A stretch of DNA of 64,000 nt from Desulfogranum japonicum DSM 18378 (GTDB taxonomy: Bacteria; Desulfobacterota; Desulfobulbia; Desulfobulbales; Desulfobulbaceae), in NCBI RefSeq assembly GCF_000429945.1, contig NZ_KE386994.1, positions 54,394 through 118,393 of the forward strand, in the 5' to 3' direction. Under the pieces are notes generated by a model. The model was not told the DNA's origin, did no database searches, and saw only the letters and a program-made list of their open reading frames with translations. The position numbers and the translations under genes were made by a program. How positions within the stretch are numbered: the first letter of the stretch is position 1; every line of letters begins with the position of its first letter. Shown one piece after another: positions 21,270 to 30,463 of this stretch.

Positions 21270-22126
21270 TGGTGAATAAAGTTAAAATTCTACTTGAAAT
21301 GATTAAATTCAAGCATACGGTTTTCGCTTTACCGTTTGCATTAATGGGAGCTTTTCTTGCTTCTCGAGGATTTCCTCCTCTTCCTGTTCTTTTCTGGGTA
21401 ATCGTGGCTATGTTCGGAGCACGTACAGCGGCAATGGGGTTTAATCGTATCGCTGACCGTCATTTTGATGCTAAAAATCCACGTACAGTCGGGCGGGCGA
21501 TCCCTGCGGGTGATGTAACTCTGGTTGAATCCTGGGGGATGGTTGCTGTTGCAACTGCTATTTTCTTTTTTGCCTGTGCGATGCTGAATTCTTTGACTTT
21601 ATTGATTTCACCGTTTGCCCTGGGGTTAACTTTTTTTTACTCGCTGACCAAGCGTTTCACCTCATTGTGTCACGTGGTGTTAGGAGTCGCCCTCTGTCTT
21701 GCTCCTTTTGGTGGTTGGATTGCGGTTACAGGTTCTGCGGCCGGATATCCTGTTGTACTTTCGATCGGAGTACTTTTCTGGGTTGCAGGATTTGATACAA
21801 TTTATGCCTGTCTGGATGCTGACTTTGATCGCAATGCCGGACTGCATTCTCTCCCGGCGAGACTCGGTCCAACCAATGCTTTCAGGTTAGCTGTAGGTTT
21901 TCATCTGCTCGCATTTATCCTGTTCACCCTTACTGGGTTTCAAACTGATTTAAATATAATCTATTATATTGGTATTGTGTTGACTGCAGGCGCGTTATTT
22001 TATCAACACTTTATTATCAGTCCCAAAGATCTTTCCCGGATACAGATGTCATTTTTTTCCATGAACGGTCTGATTGCCCTGACTTTATTTATTGCCACTT
22101 GGCTTGCCTTGGCCACTTCTGGCTGA
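21269..22126 (+). CDS. UbiA-family prenyltransferase for menaquinone (285 aa)
   Basis: Membrane prenyltransferase, probably MqnP, that attaches the polyprenyl tail in the futalosine pathway. Start ATG 21269 overlaps the ubiX stop (TGATG) and follows GGGAGGG. About eight membrane segments; the first Asp-rich site is NRIADRHFDAKNPRT and the second DTIYACLDADFDRNAG, both metal-diphosphate motifs of UbiA enzymes. It resembles 4-hydroxybenzoate polyprenyltransferases, but the operon is for menaquinone. Confidence 0.88.
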   Translation: MVNKVKILLEMIKFKHTVFALPFALMGAFLASRGFPPLPVLFWVIVAMFGARTAAMGFNRIADRHFDAKNPRTVGRAIPAGDVTLVESWGMVAVATAIFFFACAMLNSLTLLISPFALGLTFFYSLTKRFTSLCHVVLGVALCLAPFGGWIAVTGSAAGYPVVLSIGVLFWVAGFDTIYACLDADFDRNAGLHSLPARLGPTNAFRLAVGFHLLAFILFTLTGFQTDLNIIYYIGIVLTAGALFYQHFIISPKDLSRIQMSFFSMNGLIALTLFIATWLALATSG

Positions 22127-22179
22127 CGTGCGTAGTCCTGATTGGTGTCTGATTCTGCTATAATCCCATGGAGCAAATC

Positions 22180-23019
22180 ATGATTCAAGCGAAATCGGCA
22201 GGGAGTTGGTCTGCAGTACTATTGACGCAGATAATGCCATTGCAACTGACAATCCTCCTTTTGGTCGTTGTTTGTCCCGCGCATGCAACTCTTCCCTGGA
22301 ATGCGGCATCTGTCTCCAATATTTTTACCGGAGGTGAAAGGCTCCACTACTCCATAACCTGGAACCGTGGTGTGAAGATTGGAGATCTTTATATACAGGT
22401 AATAAAGGAACCAGATAAAACATACCATACCATACAGGCTGCAGTGAAAGATTACGGAGTTTTTCGTCTTTTTTATCCAGTTAACGACACGTTTATTACG
22501 CAGGTCAGCGGAAAGGATAAACTTCCCCTATCGTATTCAGTGCACCAGAGGGAAGGACGCGGTAAAGAAACATTTAGGGAGTATAGGTATGATCAGAAAA
22601 ATTTTAAAATTACCTATAAAAAAAACGATCAGCCTGAAGAGGAATTTCATGTAAGCGGACCAGTATACAACGAATTCGCTTCTTTTTTCATAACCAGAGT
22701 ATTGGATTTTGCCGGTCCGCCCCCCTATACAATACCTACTTTTGCAGACAAAAAACGGCATGAGGTTGAGGTGAAGGTAGTACAGCGTAAAAAGATAGAC
22801 ACTATCTATGGCAAGGTGCCTGCAATGCAGGTTACGCCTTTACTGCCTTTTAAGGGGTTGTATGAGAAGCAAGGAGATACTGTCATCTGGCTAACGGAAG
22901 ATAACTGTCGTGTACCTGTGCTGATTAAGTCGAAAATCGCTGTAGGTGCATTGCGGGCAGACCTGTTGGAATATTCCAACCCAGCCTGTCCGCAATATAG
23001 TTTTGTTCAGACGGAATGA
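22180..23019 (+). CDS. DUF3108 secreted protein (279 aa)
   Basis: An N-terminal hydrophobic signal (LTILLLVVVCPAHA) is followed by FTGGERLHYSITWNRGVKIGD, the opening of DUF3108 domains: a beta-rich periplasmic fold with repeated aromatic strands, V-H-Q-R-E-G-R-G-K and a late VWLTEDNCRVPVLIKSKIAVGALRADL segment. The start at 22180 has GGAG in front; longer and shorter starts exist. The family is widespread in envelopes of Gram-negative bacteria but has no known reaction. It follows the menaquinone operon by about 50 bp and may or may not be co-transcribed. Confidence 0.75.
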   Translation: MIQAKSAGSWSAVLLTQIMPLQLTILLLVVVCPAHATLPWNAASVSNIFTGGERLHYSITWNRGVKIGDLYIQVIKEPDKTYHTIQAAVKDYGVFRLFYPVNDTFITQVSGKDKLPLSYSVHQREGRGKETFREYRYDQKNFKITYKKNDQPEEEFHVSGPVYNEFASFFITRVLDFAGPPPYTIPTFADKKRHEVEVKVVQRKKIDTIYGKVPAMQVTPLLPFKGLYEKQGDTVIWLTEDNCRVPVLIKSKIAVGALRADLLEYSNPACPQYSFVQTE

Positions 23020-23088
23020 ATCTCGGGTAAGCTTCCCGTATTCTCTCGTAAAGTAGCATCCAGGAATTACAGAAAAGCTGCTTAGAAA

Positions 23089-23466
23089 TCAGGTCATTTG
23101 TACTTCAATTTTACGAGGTTTAGCTGGAGCTGATTTAGGCAGTACGATTTTTAGGACTCCCTTGTCAAGGTTGGCCGAAATGCTGGATTGGTCAATAGTT
23201 TCAGCAATAGTAAAACGACGCATAAAATGTCCTGCTTCATACTCCTGCAACAGAACTCTACCCTCTGGGATTTCGCAGGTCATTTTACCATGGATGGTGA
23301 GGATATCATCTTCGAGACTGATATCGAGCCCATCTCTTGTTACTCCAGGAATATCTGCGACAACTGTGACAGCCTGTGGGGTCTCATAAATATCAACCAT
23401 CGGAGAATAATAGGTCTCTCCTTTTGTATTTTCTCCTGATACGACTGGTTTTTCAGTATTTTGCAT
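23089..23466 (-). CDS. Hsp20 small heat-shock protein, second of pair (125 aa)
   Basis: An ATP-independent holdase chaperone. The alpha-crystallin domain runs from PMVDIYETPQAVTVVADIPGVTRDGLDISLEDDILTI to GVLKIVLPKSAPAKPRKIEV. Start 23466 has AAGGAG at the right distance; the longer form has none. The gene lies 25 bp behind another hsp20. Two non-identical sHSPs in tandem probably form mixed oligomers or have different clients. Confidence 0.9.
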   Translation of the reverse strand: MQNTEKPVVSGENTKGETYYSPMVDIYETPQAVTVVADIPGVTRDGLDISLEDDILTIHGKMTCEIPEGRVLLQEYEAGHFMRRFTIAETIDQSSISANLDKGVLKIVLPKSAPAKPRKIEVQMT

Positions 23467-23491
23467 TGGTATTCTCCTTGTTGTGAGCTGA

Positions 23492-23950
23492 TTATTCTGC
23501 AACTATGTCAATCTTGCGTGGTTTTCCCTCTGTAGCTTTCATCAAGGTAATTGTGAGGATACCGTTTTGCAGGCTAGCCGTAACGTTGTCTGGATTGATT
23601 TTTACAGGCAAGGCAAGTGAGCGGCTGAAAGATCCTGCTTCGATTTCTCGCCTGTGATATGAGACGTGTTCTTCTGTTTGCATGTTGTCACGCTTCCCCT
23701 GAATGCTTAATGTGTCAGATTCAAGGGAAATATTCAAATCAGTTGCCGCAATACCCGGGAGTTCGGCCGTGACTAAGAGACGATCCCCCTGTTCGTAAAT
23801 GTTTAATGCAGGATAAACATTGGTCTGGTTATACCAGTTTGAACGGTCTCCGTATCCGCGTGAGAGTTCATCCAGTCCTTTGCGTATACGTTCGAATTCT
23901 GCCCATGGGTTACGCAGAACTGGTCGTTCGGTGAAACGAATGAATGGCAT
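23492..23950 (-). CDS. Hsp20 small heat-shock protein, first of pair (152 aa)
   Basis: The N-terminal arm (MPFIRFTERPVLRNPWAEFERI) resembles bacterial class A IbpA-like proteins. The crystallin domain follows (PALNIYEQGDRLLVTAELPGIAATDLNISLESDTLSIQG.. to GILTITLMKATEGKPRKI). GGGAGG precedes the ATG. A near-consensus sigma-70 promoter lies upstream; no CIRCE or typical sigma-32 element is visible. Confidence 0.92.
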   Translation of the reverse strand: MPFIRFTERPVLRNPWAEFERIRKGLDELSRGYGDRSNWYNQTNVYPALNIYEQGDRLLVTAELPGIAATDLNISLESDTLSIQGKRDNMQTEEHVSYHRREIEAGSFSRSLALPVKINPDNVTASLQNGILTITLMKATEGKPRKIDIVAE

Positions 23951-24013
23951 GATGTCTTCCTCCCTTGTAAGATTGTTTACCCCAACAGTAAAATACAGTA
24001 TTACTTGTAAGGT

Positions 24014-24041
24014 AAAATAAGGTGCTCTGGTCGGTTGTCAA
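24014..24041 (-). promoter_or_regulatory. Probable promoter of the hsp20 pair
   Basis: On the minus strand TTGACA (24036-24041) is followed by 16 bp and TATTTT (24014-24019). This is a housekeeping-type promoter about 60 bp before the hsp20 start. Confidence 0.55.
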
Positions 24042-24105
24042 GATACGCTTACGGCGGGGAAAGACAGCTGATTCAAACTATTTTAATGTGGTGTAACCGT
24101 CTTCC

Positions 24106-24123
24106 AGGTGCACCCCTGCACCT
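24106..24123. other. Short hairpin upstream of purC
   Basis: AGGTGCA / TGCACCT with a CCCC loop, between the divergent hsp20 and purC genes. It could be a protein-binding dyad or RNA hairpin. There is no T run, and it does not match a purine riboswitch. Confidence 0.35.
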
Positions 24124-24170
24124 AGCGTCGCAGATAGAATTGTAATGGATAAAATTTTAGGAGTTTTTAT

Positions 24171-25064
24171 ATGAGCAATGCAATCGTTGCTACTGAATGT
24201 CCTGACCTGAAACTGCTCCACAGGGGAAAAGTACGTGATATGTACGAAATCCCCGGCGAGCCTGATAAATTACTCATGGTCGCTACAGACAGAATTTCAG
24301 CCTATGATGTGGTGATGGCTGACCCTATACCAGGTAAGGGCAAAGTTCTCACTGAAATTTCCCTTTTTTGGTTTTCTTTACTTGGAGATATCATGCCCAA
24401 TCATCTGCTGACTGCAGATGTGAATGAATTTCCCGAAGTCTGCAGACAATACAGGGAGCAGCTTATTGATCGTTCCATGTTGGTTAAAAAGACCAAGGTC
24501 GTACCTATAGAATGTATAGTCCGAGGCTATATTTCCGGTTCGTTCTGGGCTGCTTACCAAAAAAATACCACTGTCTGCGGCTTTGCTTTACCGGAGGGCA
24601 TGCTGGAGTCTGATAAATTTCCCCAGACACTGTTTACTCCATCAACAAAGGCTGAGCAGGGAGAACATGATGAGAATATCTCTCTAGCCCGGATGCAGGA
24701 ACTGATTGGCAAAGAGTTGGCTGACAAAATGGCCGATGCAAGCATCCGTTTGTATGAGAAAGCTGCAGATTATGCACGCGGTAAGGGGATTATCATTGCA
24801 GACACCAAGTTTGAACTTGGATTGGATGGAGACGAACTTATTTTAATAGATGAGGTGCTCACGCCAGACTCTTCAAGGTTCTGGCCTTTGGATGAATACC
24901 AACCCGGTAAAGGGCAACCAAGTTTCGACAAGCAGTTTTTACGCGATTATCTCTCCTCGCTGGATTGGAATAAACAGCCCCCAGCACCAGCATTGCCAAA
25001 AGAGATACTGGAGAAAACAGCTATACGCTATGAAGAAGCTCGAACTCGCCTGACTGTTGGGTGA
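24171..25064 (+). CDS. purC: SAICAR synthase (297 aa)
   Basis: Purine biosynthesis step joining CAIR with aspartate. Signatures: [43 protein letters not shown] (as [12 protein letters not shown]), [23 protein letters not shown] and [17 protein letters not shown]. The ~297-aa form is the longer yeast-like type common in this group. AGGAG precedes the ATG. It is a single gene and ends in a perfect hairpin. Confidence 0.96.
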   Translation: MSNAIVATECPDLKLLHRGKVRDMYEIPGEPDKLLMVATDRISAYDVVMADPIPGKGKVLTEISLFWFSLLGDIMPNHLLTADVNEFPEVCRQYREQLIDRSMLVKKTKVVPIECIVRGYISGSFWAAYQKNTTVCGFALPEGMLESDKFPQTLFTPSTKAEQGEHDENISLARMQELIGKELADKMADASIRLYEKAADYARGKGIIIADTKFELGLDGDELILIDEVLTPDSSRFWPLDEYQPGKGQPSFDKQFLRDYLSSLDWNKQPPAPALPKEILEKTAIRYEEARTRLTVG

Positions 25065-25079
25065 TGTTGATTTTTTGTT

Positions 25080-25109
25080 CCCCTGTCCAATTGGCTCATT
25101 GGACAGGGG
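25080..25109. terminator. Hairpin between convergent purC and the S4 gene
   Basis: A perfect 12-bp stem CCCCTGTCCAAT / ATTGGACAGGGG with a 6-nt loop lies between two converging genes. There is no clear T tract on either side, so termination is likely by position, not certain. Confidence 0.55.
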
Positions 25110-25123
25110 ATATAACAGATGTT

Positions 25124-25354
25124 TTATTCATCTGCATTCTTAACAACAACCAGTTGCACGTCAAAACATTCCACCACATCGCCAGGCCTTATTTTTCTTC
25201 TTTTACGGGTCTCTGGTGTACCATTGACAGAAACATATCCTTCGCTGACAAGATATTTAGCCTCACCTCCACTTGCAGAGATATTCTCTCGCTTCAAAAG
25301 TTTAAAAAGTTCAATATATTCGGTGAAAAGGGTAACTTTATGTTGTTCTGTCAT
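25124..25354 (-). CDS. S4-domain RNA-binding protein (YbcJ-like, 76 aa)
   Basis: A stand-alone S4 domain: EYIELFKLLKRENISASGGEAKYLVSEGYVSVNGTPETRKRRKIRPGDVVEC matches the alpha-L RNA-binding fold shared by YbcJ and YaaA proteins. Probably binds structured rRNA or tRNA. It follows the dCMP deaminase gene in the same direction with a 27-bp gap. Confidence 0.85.
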   Translation of the reverse strand: MTEQHKVTLFTEYIELFKLLKRENISASGGEAKYLVSEGYVSVNGTPETRKRRKIRPGDVVECFDVQLVVVKNADE

Positions 25355-25381
25355 ACTATGCGGGAACTGTAAGGGAAGTAG

Positions 25382-25876
25382 CTATTCGGTAAGAAAGTTC
25401 AAGAGAATGGAAGATCTTTCCGGAATAAACTGTCGATATACTGTATTTGATTTTTTCAGCATCAGTTTGGAGGCCTGCACAGATTCTGTATGCTTATATT
25501 TATCAGACAGATATATGATTTCCCGTATACCTGACTGAATAATGACTTTAGTGCATTCGTTGCACGGAAAAAGAGCTACATATATGCGACAATCCCGCAG
25601 ATCAGTGGTAATGGCATTGAGAACAGCATTCAGTTCTGCATGGCATACGTAGGGATACTTGGTGTCCAGAAAGGCCCCCTCACGTTCCCAAGGGAGATCA
25701 TCATCTGAGCAGCCCCAGGGAAATCCGTTGTAACCAACGCCAACAATTTTGTTTTGCGGATTGGCAACGCAGGCTCCCACCTGGGTTGAAGGGTCTTTAG
25801 ACCGCAGCCCTGAAAGCAGGGCTACAGCCATGAAATATTCATCCCAAGAGAGATAGTCTGTTCGTTTACCTGTCAT
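25382..25876 (-). CDS. dCMP deaminase (164 aa)
   Basis: Converts dCMP to dUMP for dTTP synthesis. The zinc site is [11 protein letters not shown] (His-Ala-Glu proton shuttle) with [44 protein letters not shown] and [12 protein letters not shown] are typical of the deoxycytidylate deaminase family (ComEB-like). It overlaps the upstream hydrolase gene by 4 bp. Confidence 0.9.
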   Translation of the reverse strand: MTGKRTDYLSWDEYFMAVALLSGLRSKDPSTQVGACVANPQNKIVGVGYNGFPWGCSDDDLPWEREGAFLDTKYPYVCHAELNAVLNAITTDLRDCRIYVALFPCNECTKVIIQSGIREIIYLSDKYKHTESVQASKLMLKKSNTVYRQFIPERSSILLNFLTE

Positions 25877-26724
25877 TGTCCTGATGTTTTCTGAGCTTGT
25901 TTATATGCTTTACGTTTTGCTCGCCAGTCCAGGGTGGCACCTATGGTTTTATCTATGAACTGTTTGATTACCTGGAAGTAAATAACTCCTCCATTTAAAA
26001 TAAGAGAATTATGATCAGCGCCAGGGACTATTTGTAATTCTTTGGCTCGTGCACCGCAGGCAGCGTGCAGCCGTTCTGCCTGCCACATGGGGATGAGCTG
26101 GTCATATTGGCCGTGAAGAATAAAAGTTGGCTTGTCGAACTGTTCGATTTTCCCACCATTGTTAAATGTCTCGCCTTCCTTGAGTCCCATAGATTCTAGA
26201 TCGAGGCCGAGAACTTTAGCTAGAGGCAGGGTCTCTGCAAATCCTGATTCAATAATCAGGCCCTGAATATTTTCTTTCTGCTGAATAGCCACATCTATAG
26301 CACAGGCGCTGCCAAGTGAGCGACCCATTACAAAGATAGCATCACTATATTCCTTTTCCTGAAGCCATTTTTTTACCGTACAAAAAGAGGTATTGCTGTC
26401 AGCCAGAAAGCTGCTGAGCAGGGGGGTTCCACCACTCCAACCATACCCCCGATATTCAACAACAGCAAAATTGAGGCCCTGTTCCAGGTACATGGGTGCA
26501 ATATCGTCGTAATCTTCTATGATTTCACCATTGCCATGGAAAAATATGATGGTTGGTGCCTGTTTCTCTGCGGTGAAAATGCGGCAGGCAGTTTTTATAC
26601 CATCCTCCAGTGTAATATCGAGATCCTGTGCATGGGGCGGAGGGGAAGTTTGCACAGCCTTTCTTGGACTAAAGATAACTTGTAATATCTGAGGGTTGTC
26701 AGCAATTTCAGTTGTGTTGACCAC
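25873..26724 (-). CDS. Alpha/beta hydrolase (283 aa)
   Basis: Serine hydrolase fold: [16 protein letters not shown] (oxyanion region), [10 protein letters not shown], nucleophile elbow GRSLGSACA, catalytic Asp in [10 protein letters not shown] and His in GADHNSL. It resembles the YqkD/BEM46-type hydrolases that lack an obvious lid. The substrate is unknown. It is translationally coupled to the dCMP deaminase gene, and a strong 16-bp hairpin lies just upstream of its start. Confidence 0.8.
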   Translation of the reverse strand: MVNTTEIADNPQILQVIFSPRKAVQTSPPPHAQDLDITLEDGIKTACRIFTAEKQAPTIIFFHGNGEIIEDYDDIAPMYLEQGLNFAVVEYRGYGWSGGTPLLSSFLADSNTSFCTVKKWLQEKEYSDAIFVMGRSLGSACAIDVAIQQKENIQGLIIESGFAETLPLAKVLGLDLESMGLKEGETFNNGGKIEQFDKPTFILHGQYDQLIPMWQAERLHAACGARAKELQIVPGADHNSLILNGGVIYFQVIKQFIDKTIGATLDWRAKRKAYKQAQKTSGQ

Positions 26725-26746
26725 GGTGTTCTCCGTTGTTACAGAA

Positions 26747-26782
26747 TGTTTCCTGCACTGAATATTTCAGATGCAGGAAACA
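26747..26782. promoter_or_regulatory. Perfect hairpin upstream of the hydrolase gene
   Basis: Arms TGTTTCCTGCA (26747-26757) and TGCAGGAAACA (26772-26782) enclose a second stem CTGAA / TTCAG, 16 paired bases in all with one bulge. No T tract follows, so it is more likely an operator or 5' UTR structure than a terminator. It ends 23 bp from the hydrolase start. Confidence 0.5.
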
Positions 26783-27295
26783 GATAGATGATACTCCGTC
26801 CTGTGGTGGTATACCAAAGGTTGTGAGTGGTGTTTGTTGTATATTTGAAAGGACGTTATCACTGGAAAAGATCCATGGGTAAAAAATCAGCCTTTCATTA
26901 TTTGATCATAGCCAGACAATTTATACCATACCGATGTTCGAAGATGCCCGCATGAAAAGCATAAACCATCGAGTGATCAGTGTGGCATGAAGTAAGTTGT
27001 ATTTTGTCCGGCATCATACAGGATAACGTGCTGGAGGTCTAGCCCACTTTTCTCACCACGTAGTTGGATAAACGTTTCATTGGCTGAAATATAGGTTTTG
27101 TTGGTTGCCCCCTGTTAAACCGTATCCTGGACTAGGTCTATGTTTAAACCTGAGAAGGGGTGGAAAGATCGCAGTAAAATATTACTCTGCTCTGTTGGTC
27201 TCTCCACATATAATCCGGTGTAATTTGTTTATAGTTGTTATTATCGGCGCCCCTTAAATGATTTTTGTGCAACGACTGTTGGCACATTCACATTT
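26783..27295. other. 513-bp region without an intact gene; possible decayed ORF
   Basis: On the minus strand around 26900-27110 an open stretch reads TNKTYISANETFIQLRGEKSGLDLQHVILYDAGQ in short runs and ends at a stop near 26979. Allowing one frameshift it would continue DHSMVYAFHAGIFEHRYGINC to a TAA near 26909. It could be the tail of a lost gene. No known family is recognised, and 27115-27295 shows nothing further. Confidence 0.3.
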
Positions 27296-28042
27296 CTATT
27301 TTTCCTGTAATTTTCTTCGTAATTTTACAGGTCGGGTCTGACGCTTACGAACTTTGATGTTGAGCATTTCCACCCCTATGGAAAAGGTCATGGCAAAGTA
27401 AATATAGCCTTTGGGGACGTGGACATCAAATCCCTCTACAATCAGGGTGACACCGACCAATATTAGAAAAGAGAGAGCAAGCATTTTTATCGTGGGATGT
27501 TGTTCTACAAAATCACCTATGGCTTTAGCCGCAAACAGCATCACGGTCACAGCAATGATAATAGCTATGGCCATGATGGAAATATGATCCACAAGGCCCA
27601 CTGCAGTTATTACTGAATCAAGGCTAAACACTACGTCCAGAAGAGCTATCTGGATCAGCACGCCACCCAGACCGGCAACTGGTGGAGTACGCAGAGCTTC
27701 AGACTCTCCTTCCAGGTTTCCGTGAATTTCATGGGTGGATTTTGCAAGAAGGAAAAGACCTCCGCCCACAAGAATTATGTCTCTGCCTGATATTTCCTGG
27801 CCAAGTATTGAAAACCATGGTTCTGTTAACCCCATAACCCAGGCAATGGAAAACAGTAGCAGTAATCGGACCAGCATGGCTAGCCCCAGTCCAACCTTAC
27901 GACCAATTGATCGTTGACTTTTGGGTAGCTTGTTAACCAGAATAGAAATGAAAATGATATTGTCAATACCCAGAACAATTTCCAGAGCTGCTAATGTGAG
28001 CAGGGCTATCCAGGTTTCGGGACTGGAAATCCAAGGTGTCAT
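27296..28042 (-). CDS. TerC-family integral membrane protein (248 aa)
   Basis: About seven membrane helices with the TerC metal-ion motif: ALEIVLGIDNIIFISIL near the N-terminus and the related ALLDVVFSLDSVITAVGL in the second half, each with Asp in a helix. GGGLFLLAKSTHEIH is also typical. TerC proteins are linked to manganese export and tellurite resistance; this lone member without CBS domains (YgjT/YkoY-like short form) is likely a metal exporter. It follows the PEP-synthase regulator by 30 bp. Confidence 0.88.
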   Translation of the reverse strand: MTPWISSPETWIALLTLAALEIVLGIDNIIFISILVNKLPKSQRSIGRKVGLGLAMLVRLLLLFSIAWVMGLTEPWFSILGQEISGRDIILVGGGLFLLAKSTHEIHGNLEGESEALRTPPVAGLGGVLIQIALLDVVFSLDSVITAVGLVDHISIMAIAIIIAVTVMLFAAKAIGDFVEQHPTIKMLALSFLILVGVTLIVEGFDVHVPKGYIYFAMTFSIGVEMLNIKVRKRQTRPVKLRRKLQEK

Positions 28043-28072
28043 AGAGGATGCTCCAAGTTCTAAAAATCGATA

Positions 28073-28909
28073 TCATCTGAGTTTGGCCAGATATTTACCC
28101 CTTCTTGTTTTACCTTTTCCCACGAGTTGCACAGCCTGGACAGCCAGTTCTTCAATGGAGCGCCCTTCCACATTAAGGGTTTTCAGATCATAACGCCGGT
28201 AGAGTTGACGCGCCTGCTGTAGCTCTCGCGTGCAGGTATCCAGGCTGGCATAGGTTGATCCGTGGTATCTTTTTTCTCGTATTTCATGGAGATAGCGAGG
28301 GCTGGCGGTCAGTCCGATAGCCCTTGATTTGTTTTTCACAATTTCCTTTGGCAATTCATGTTTGCCTAGATGATCTGCTGTAAGAGGGAAATTTGCCGCT
28401 TTGAGTTCCATATGTGTTGCCAAATAAATGGATACTGGAGTTTTGCCGGTCCTGGAAACGCCAACCAGGATGAGATCTGCGATATCGTAATCCTTGGGTT
28501 TGGTACCATCGTCATGCTCAAGGGAATAATGAATGGCATCAACCCGTTTAGTCATTTTAGACATGGTAAAATGGCGCGAATATCCCGGTTCACGGAGGGC
28601 ACATACACCAAGACTGGTTTCTACTTTTTCCAGGGTTTCTAGAAAGATATCGAAAAAGAGGACATCCGGGTGATTGAAAACATCCCTGGTGTGCTGATCC
28701 ATGATGGTGCAAAAAAGAAGAGGCTTTTCTTCTTTACACTGGTCAAGGATACGATTAAGAGCTTCTTCAGCTTCTGCAACTGTATGAATAAACGGAATTT
28801 TTTCTTCTTTAAAACGAAAGCCGCTGAATTGAGCAAGTAATGCCCTGCCCATATCTTCGGCAAGTATGGCTGTCGAACCAGATATATAATACACATTTTT
28901 CATTTGCAT
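28073..28909 (-). CDS. ppsR: PEP synthase regulatory protein (kinase/pyrophosphorylase, 278 aa)
   Basis: A DUF299 bifunctional enzyme that phosphorylates (with ADP) and dephosphorylates phosphoenolpyruvate synthase or PPDK to switch gluconeogenesis. The P-loop is LVGVSRTGKTPVSIYLA (about residues 147-162). VYYISGSTAILAEDMGRALLAQF starts the fold, and RAIGLTASPRYLHEIR follows. A start at the second Met (28903) is equally possible. Upstream gene: small cytochrome, 12 bp away. Confidence 0.9.
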   Translation of the reverse strand: MQMKNVYYISGSTAILAEDMGRALLAQFSGFRFKEEKIPFIHTVAEAEEALNRILDQCKEEKPLLFCTIMDQHTRDVFNHPDVLFFDIFLETLEKVETSLGVCALREPGYSRHFTMSKMTKRVDAIHYSLEHDDGTKPKDYDIADLILVGVSRTGKTPVSIYLATHMELKAANFPLTADHLGKHELPKEIVKNKSRAIGLTASPRYLHEIREKRYHGSTYASLDTCTRELQQARQLYRRYDLKTLNVEGRSIEELAVQAVQLVGKGKTRRGKYLAKLR

Positions 28910-28921
28910 AAAAGCACCTGT

Positions 28922-29182
28922 CTATTCTCGTTTGTGGCAAAATAAACAGCGATTTGGTGGTGGGTGGTCTTTTGCCAGGGGAGCTGTTCCTTGTTCACTG
29001 TGGCATTGGGCGCAATGTCTTTCAGCTTCCTTTTTTTTCATATTCCAATATTGGACATGGGTATCATCCCGTGGATAATGGGGCGTTGTTTCAGCAGGGG
29101 CCTTGTAAAGAAAGAGAAAGATTCCAAGGCATACGAGAAGGAAAAGACTGTTAAAAAGGTATTGCTTTTTTTTATTTTTCAT
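28922..29182 (-). CDS. Small membrane-anchored cytochrome with two CxxCH sites (86 aa)
   Basis: A hydrophobic N-terminal helix (YLFNSLFLLVCLGIFLFLY) would anchor it, followed by a periplasmic part. HCAQCHSEQGTAPLA and NRCLFCHKRE at the end are two c-type haem-binding motifs (C-x2-C-H). NapB- and cytochrome c3-like anaerobes often carry such minimal haem proteins for periplasmic electron transfer. The partner is unknown. It precedes ppsR in the same direction. Confidence 0.75.
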   Translation of the reverse strand: MKNKKKQYLFNSLFLLVCLGIFLFLYKAPAETTPHYPRDDTHVQYWNMKKKEAERHCAQCHSEQGTAPLAKDHPPPNRCLFCHKRE

Positions 29183-29359
29183 TGAGTAAGGTGGGTGTCG
29201 TGCGTCTAACTGTTTAATAGCATATTGAAAATTAGAGGGATCCTGCCTGTAAATGTTTTTTTCAGGGCCTGCACTTTCCTGAATTTGAGCAAAAATCCCA
29301 AGGGGCGCTGCATATGATAACCATCCAATATTTCTGCGGCCATTATGTATAGGTAAGCA

Positions 29360-30463
29360 TCAGTCAGCCATTTCCAATTCTTGAAATGGGATAAGTTTCA
29401 TACGCATACACAAAACAATAAAGTTTATCATGAGTTGGCAACTCCAAGGGTATTTACTGCTATATTTCAGCATCTTATTATGGCGTCTTTGCTTGTTGAC
29501 CATCAGATCTATACGTGCTGTTTTATATGTTGGGTCTGCAATGGCCCTGGCAACTTCACAGCCAGAGACAATTGCAGGATAAATACCTTCGCCTGTTAAT
29601 CCTGATGCCAGGCCAGCTGCTTCACCAATAAGCCAGAATCGACCAAAACAATGCCCCCGGTAATCATAATTGACCAATCCTGCCTTGATCATGTTGGATG
29701 GGATATGGAGTTGCTGTGCACCGGTCCATTTTATCAGATGTTTCTTCAGTTCTCTGGCCGGGATACTACCTGACTGTACATAGGCTCCAACAGAGCAGGT
29801 TTCCTTGTGTGGAAAGATCCAGGCATACCCATTGGCAAACAGTCTGGGATTGAAATGCCATTGCATCTGCTGGCGATGAATGGCGAGGTCGGCGTTGAGC
29901 CCAAGGCCCATTTTTTCATTTGGAAGCTTGAGAAAGCGCCTTACAAGTGAATTCGCGCCATCTGCACCAATCAAATGGTTAAATCGGATGGTCTTGACCT
30001 GTTGCTCCCTGTTCAACAGTGTTACGTGTTTATCAGAAATAGAGAGTACCTTGACTCCTGAAGCAATATGAGCCCCTGAGTTGAGAGCCTTTTTAGCCAT
30101 CCACTGGCCTAAACGGACTCGATTCACGGTGGCAATAATTGGATTCGTTTCGCGGATCTTGCACTGCTGAAGAGTTGTGACAATTGTTTGCTCAGGAAAA
30201 GATTGCTCTACAAGATTTTCCGGAACGTGCTGTAATAGACCACTCCAGGTGATTCCACCGGCGCACACTTTTTCTCCAATGGTTTCTTTTCTTTCAAGAA
30301 GCAGTACCTGTTTGTTTTGGAGGGCAAGCTCATAGGCGCAGGAAAGGCCTGCTGGCCCGCCTCCAATGATGAGTATATCTACATGTTCTTGTATGGGAGA
30401 CATAAACGGGAAAATATTTTCGCGAGTTTTCAAATGGTTTGTCACTGATGCAATCGCACCCAT
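29360..30463 (-). CDS. FAD-dependent geranylgeranyl reductase family oxidoreductase (367 aa)
   Basis: An N-terminal ADP-binding fold, DILIIGGGPAGLSCAYELAL with an acidic end LLERKETIGEKVCAGG, places it in the geranylgeranyl reductase/digeranylgeranylglycerophospholipid reductase group. GADGANSLVRRFL and GEAAGLASGLTGEGIYPAIVSG are the later FAD contacts. Such enzymes saturate isoprenoid chains, for instance on menaquinone or lipids; here the substrate is unknown. The conserved part begins at the second Met (30403), which may be the real start. Confidence 0.8.
   Translation of the reverse strand: MGAIASVTNHLKTRENIFPFMSPIQEHVDILIIGGGPAGLSCAYELALQNKQVLLLERKETIGEKVCAGGITWSGLLQHVPENLVEQSFPEQTIVTTLQQCKIRETNPIIATVNRVRLGQWMAKKALNSGAHIASGVKVLSISDKHVTLLNREQQVKTIRFNHLIGADGANSLVRRFLKLPNEKMGLGLNADLAIHRQQMQWHFNPRLFANGYAWIFPHKETCSVGAYVQSGSIPARELKKHLIKWTGAQQLHIPSNMIKAGLVNYDYRGHCFGRFWLIGEAAGLASGLTGEGIYPAIVSGCEVARAIADPTYKTARIDLMVNKQRRHNKMLKYSSKYPWSCQLMINFIVLCMRMKLIPFQELEMAD

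Noticed and set aside
24040..24170. Purine riboswitch before purC
   Set aside because: Only a 7-bp hairpin is present; the conserved three-way junction pattern is not visible.
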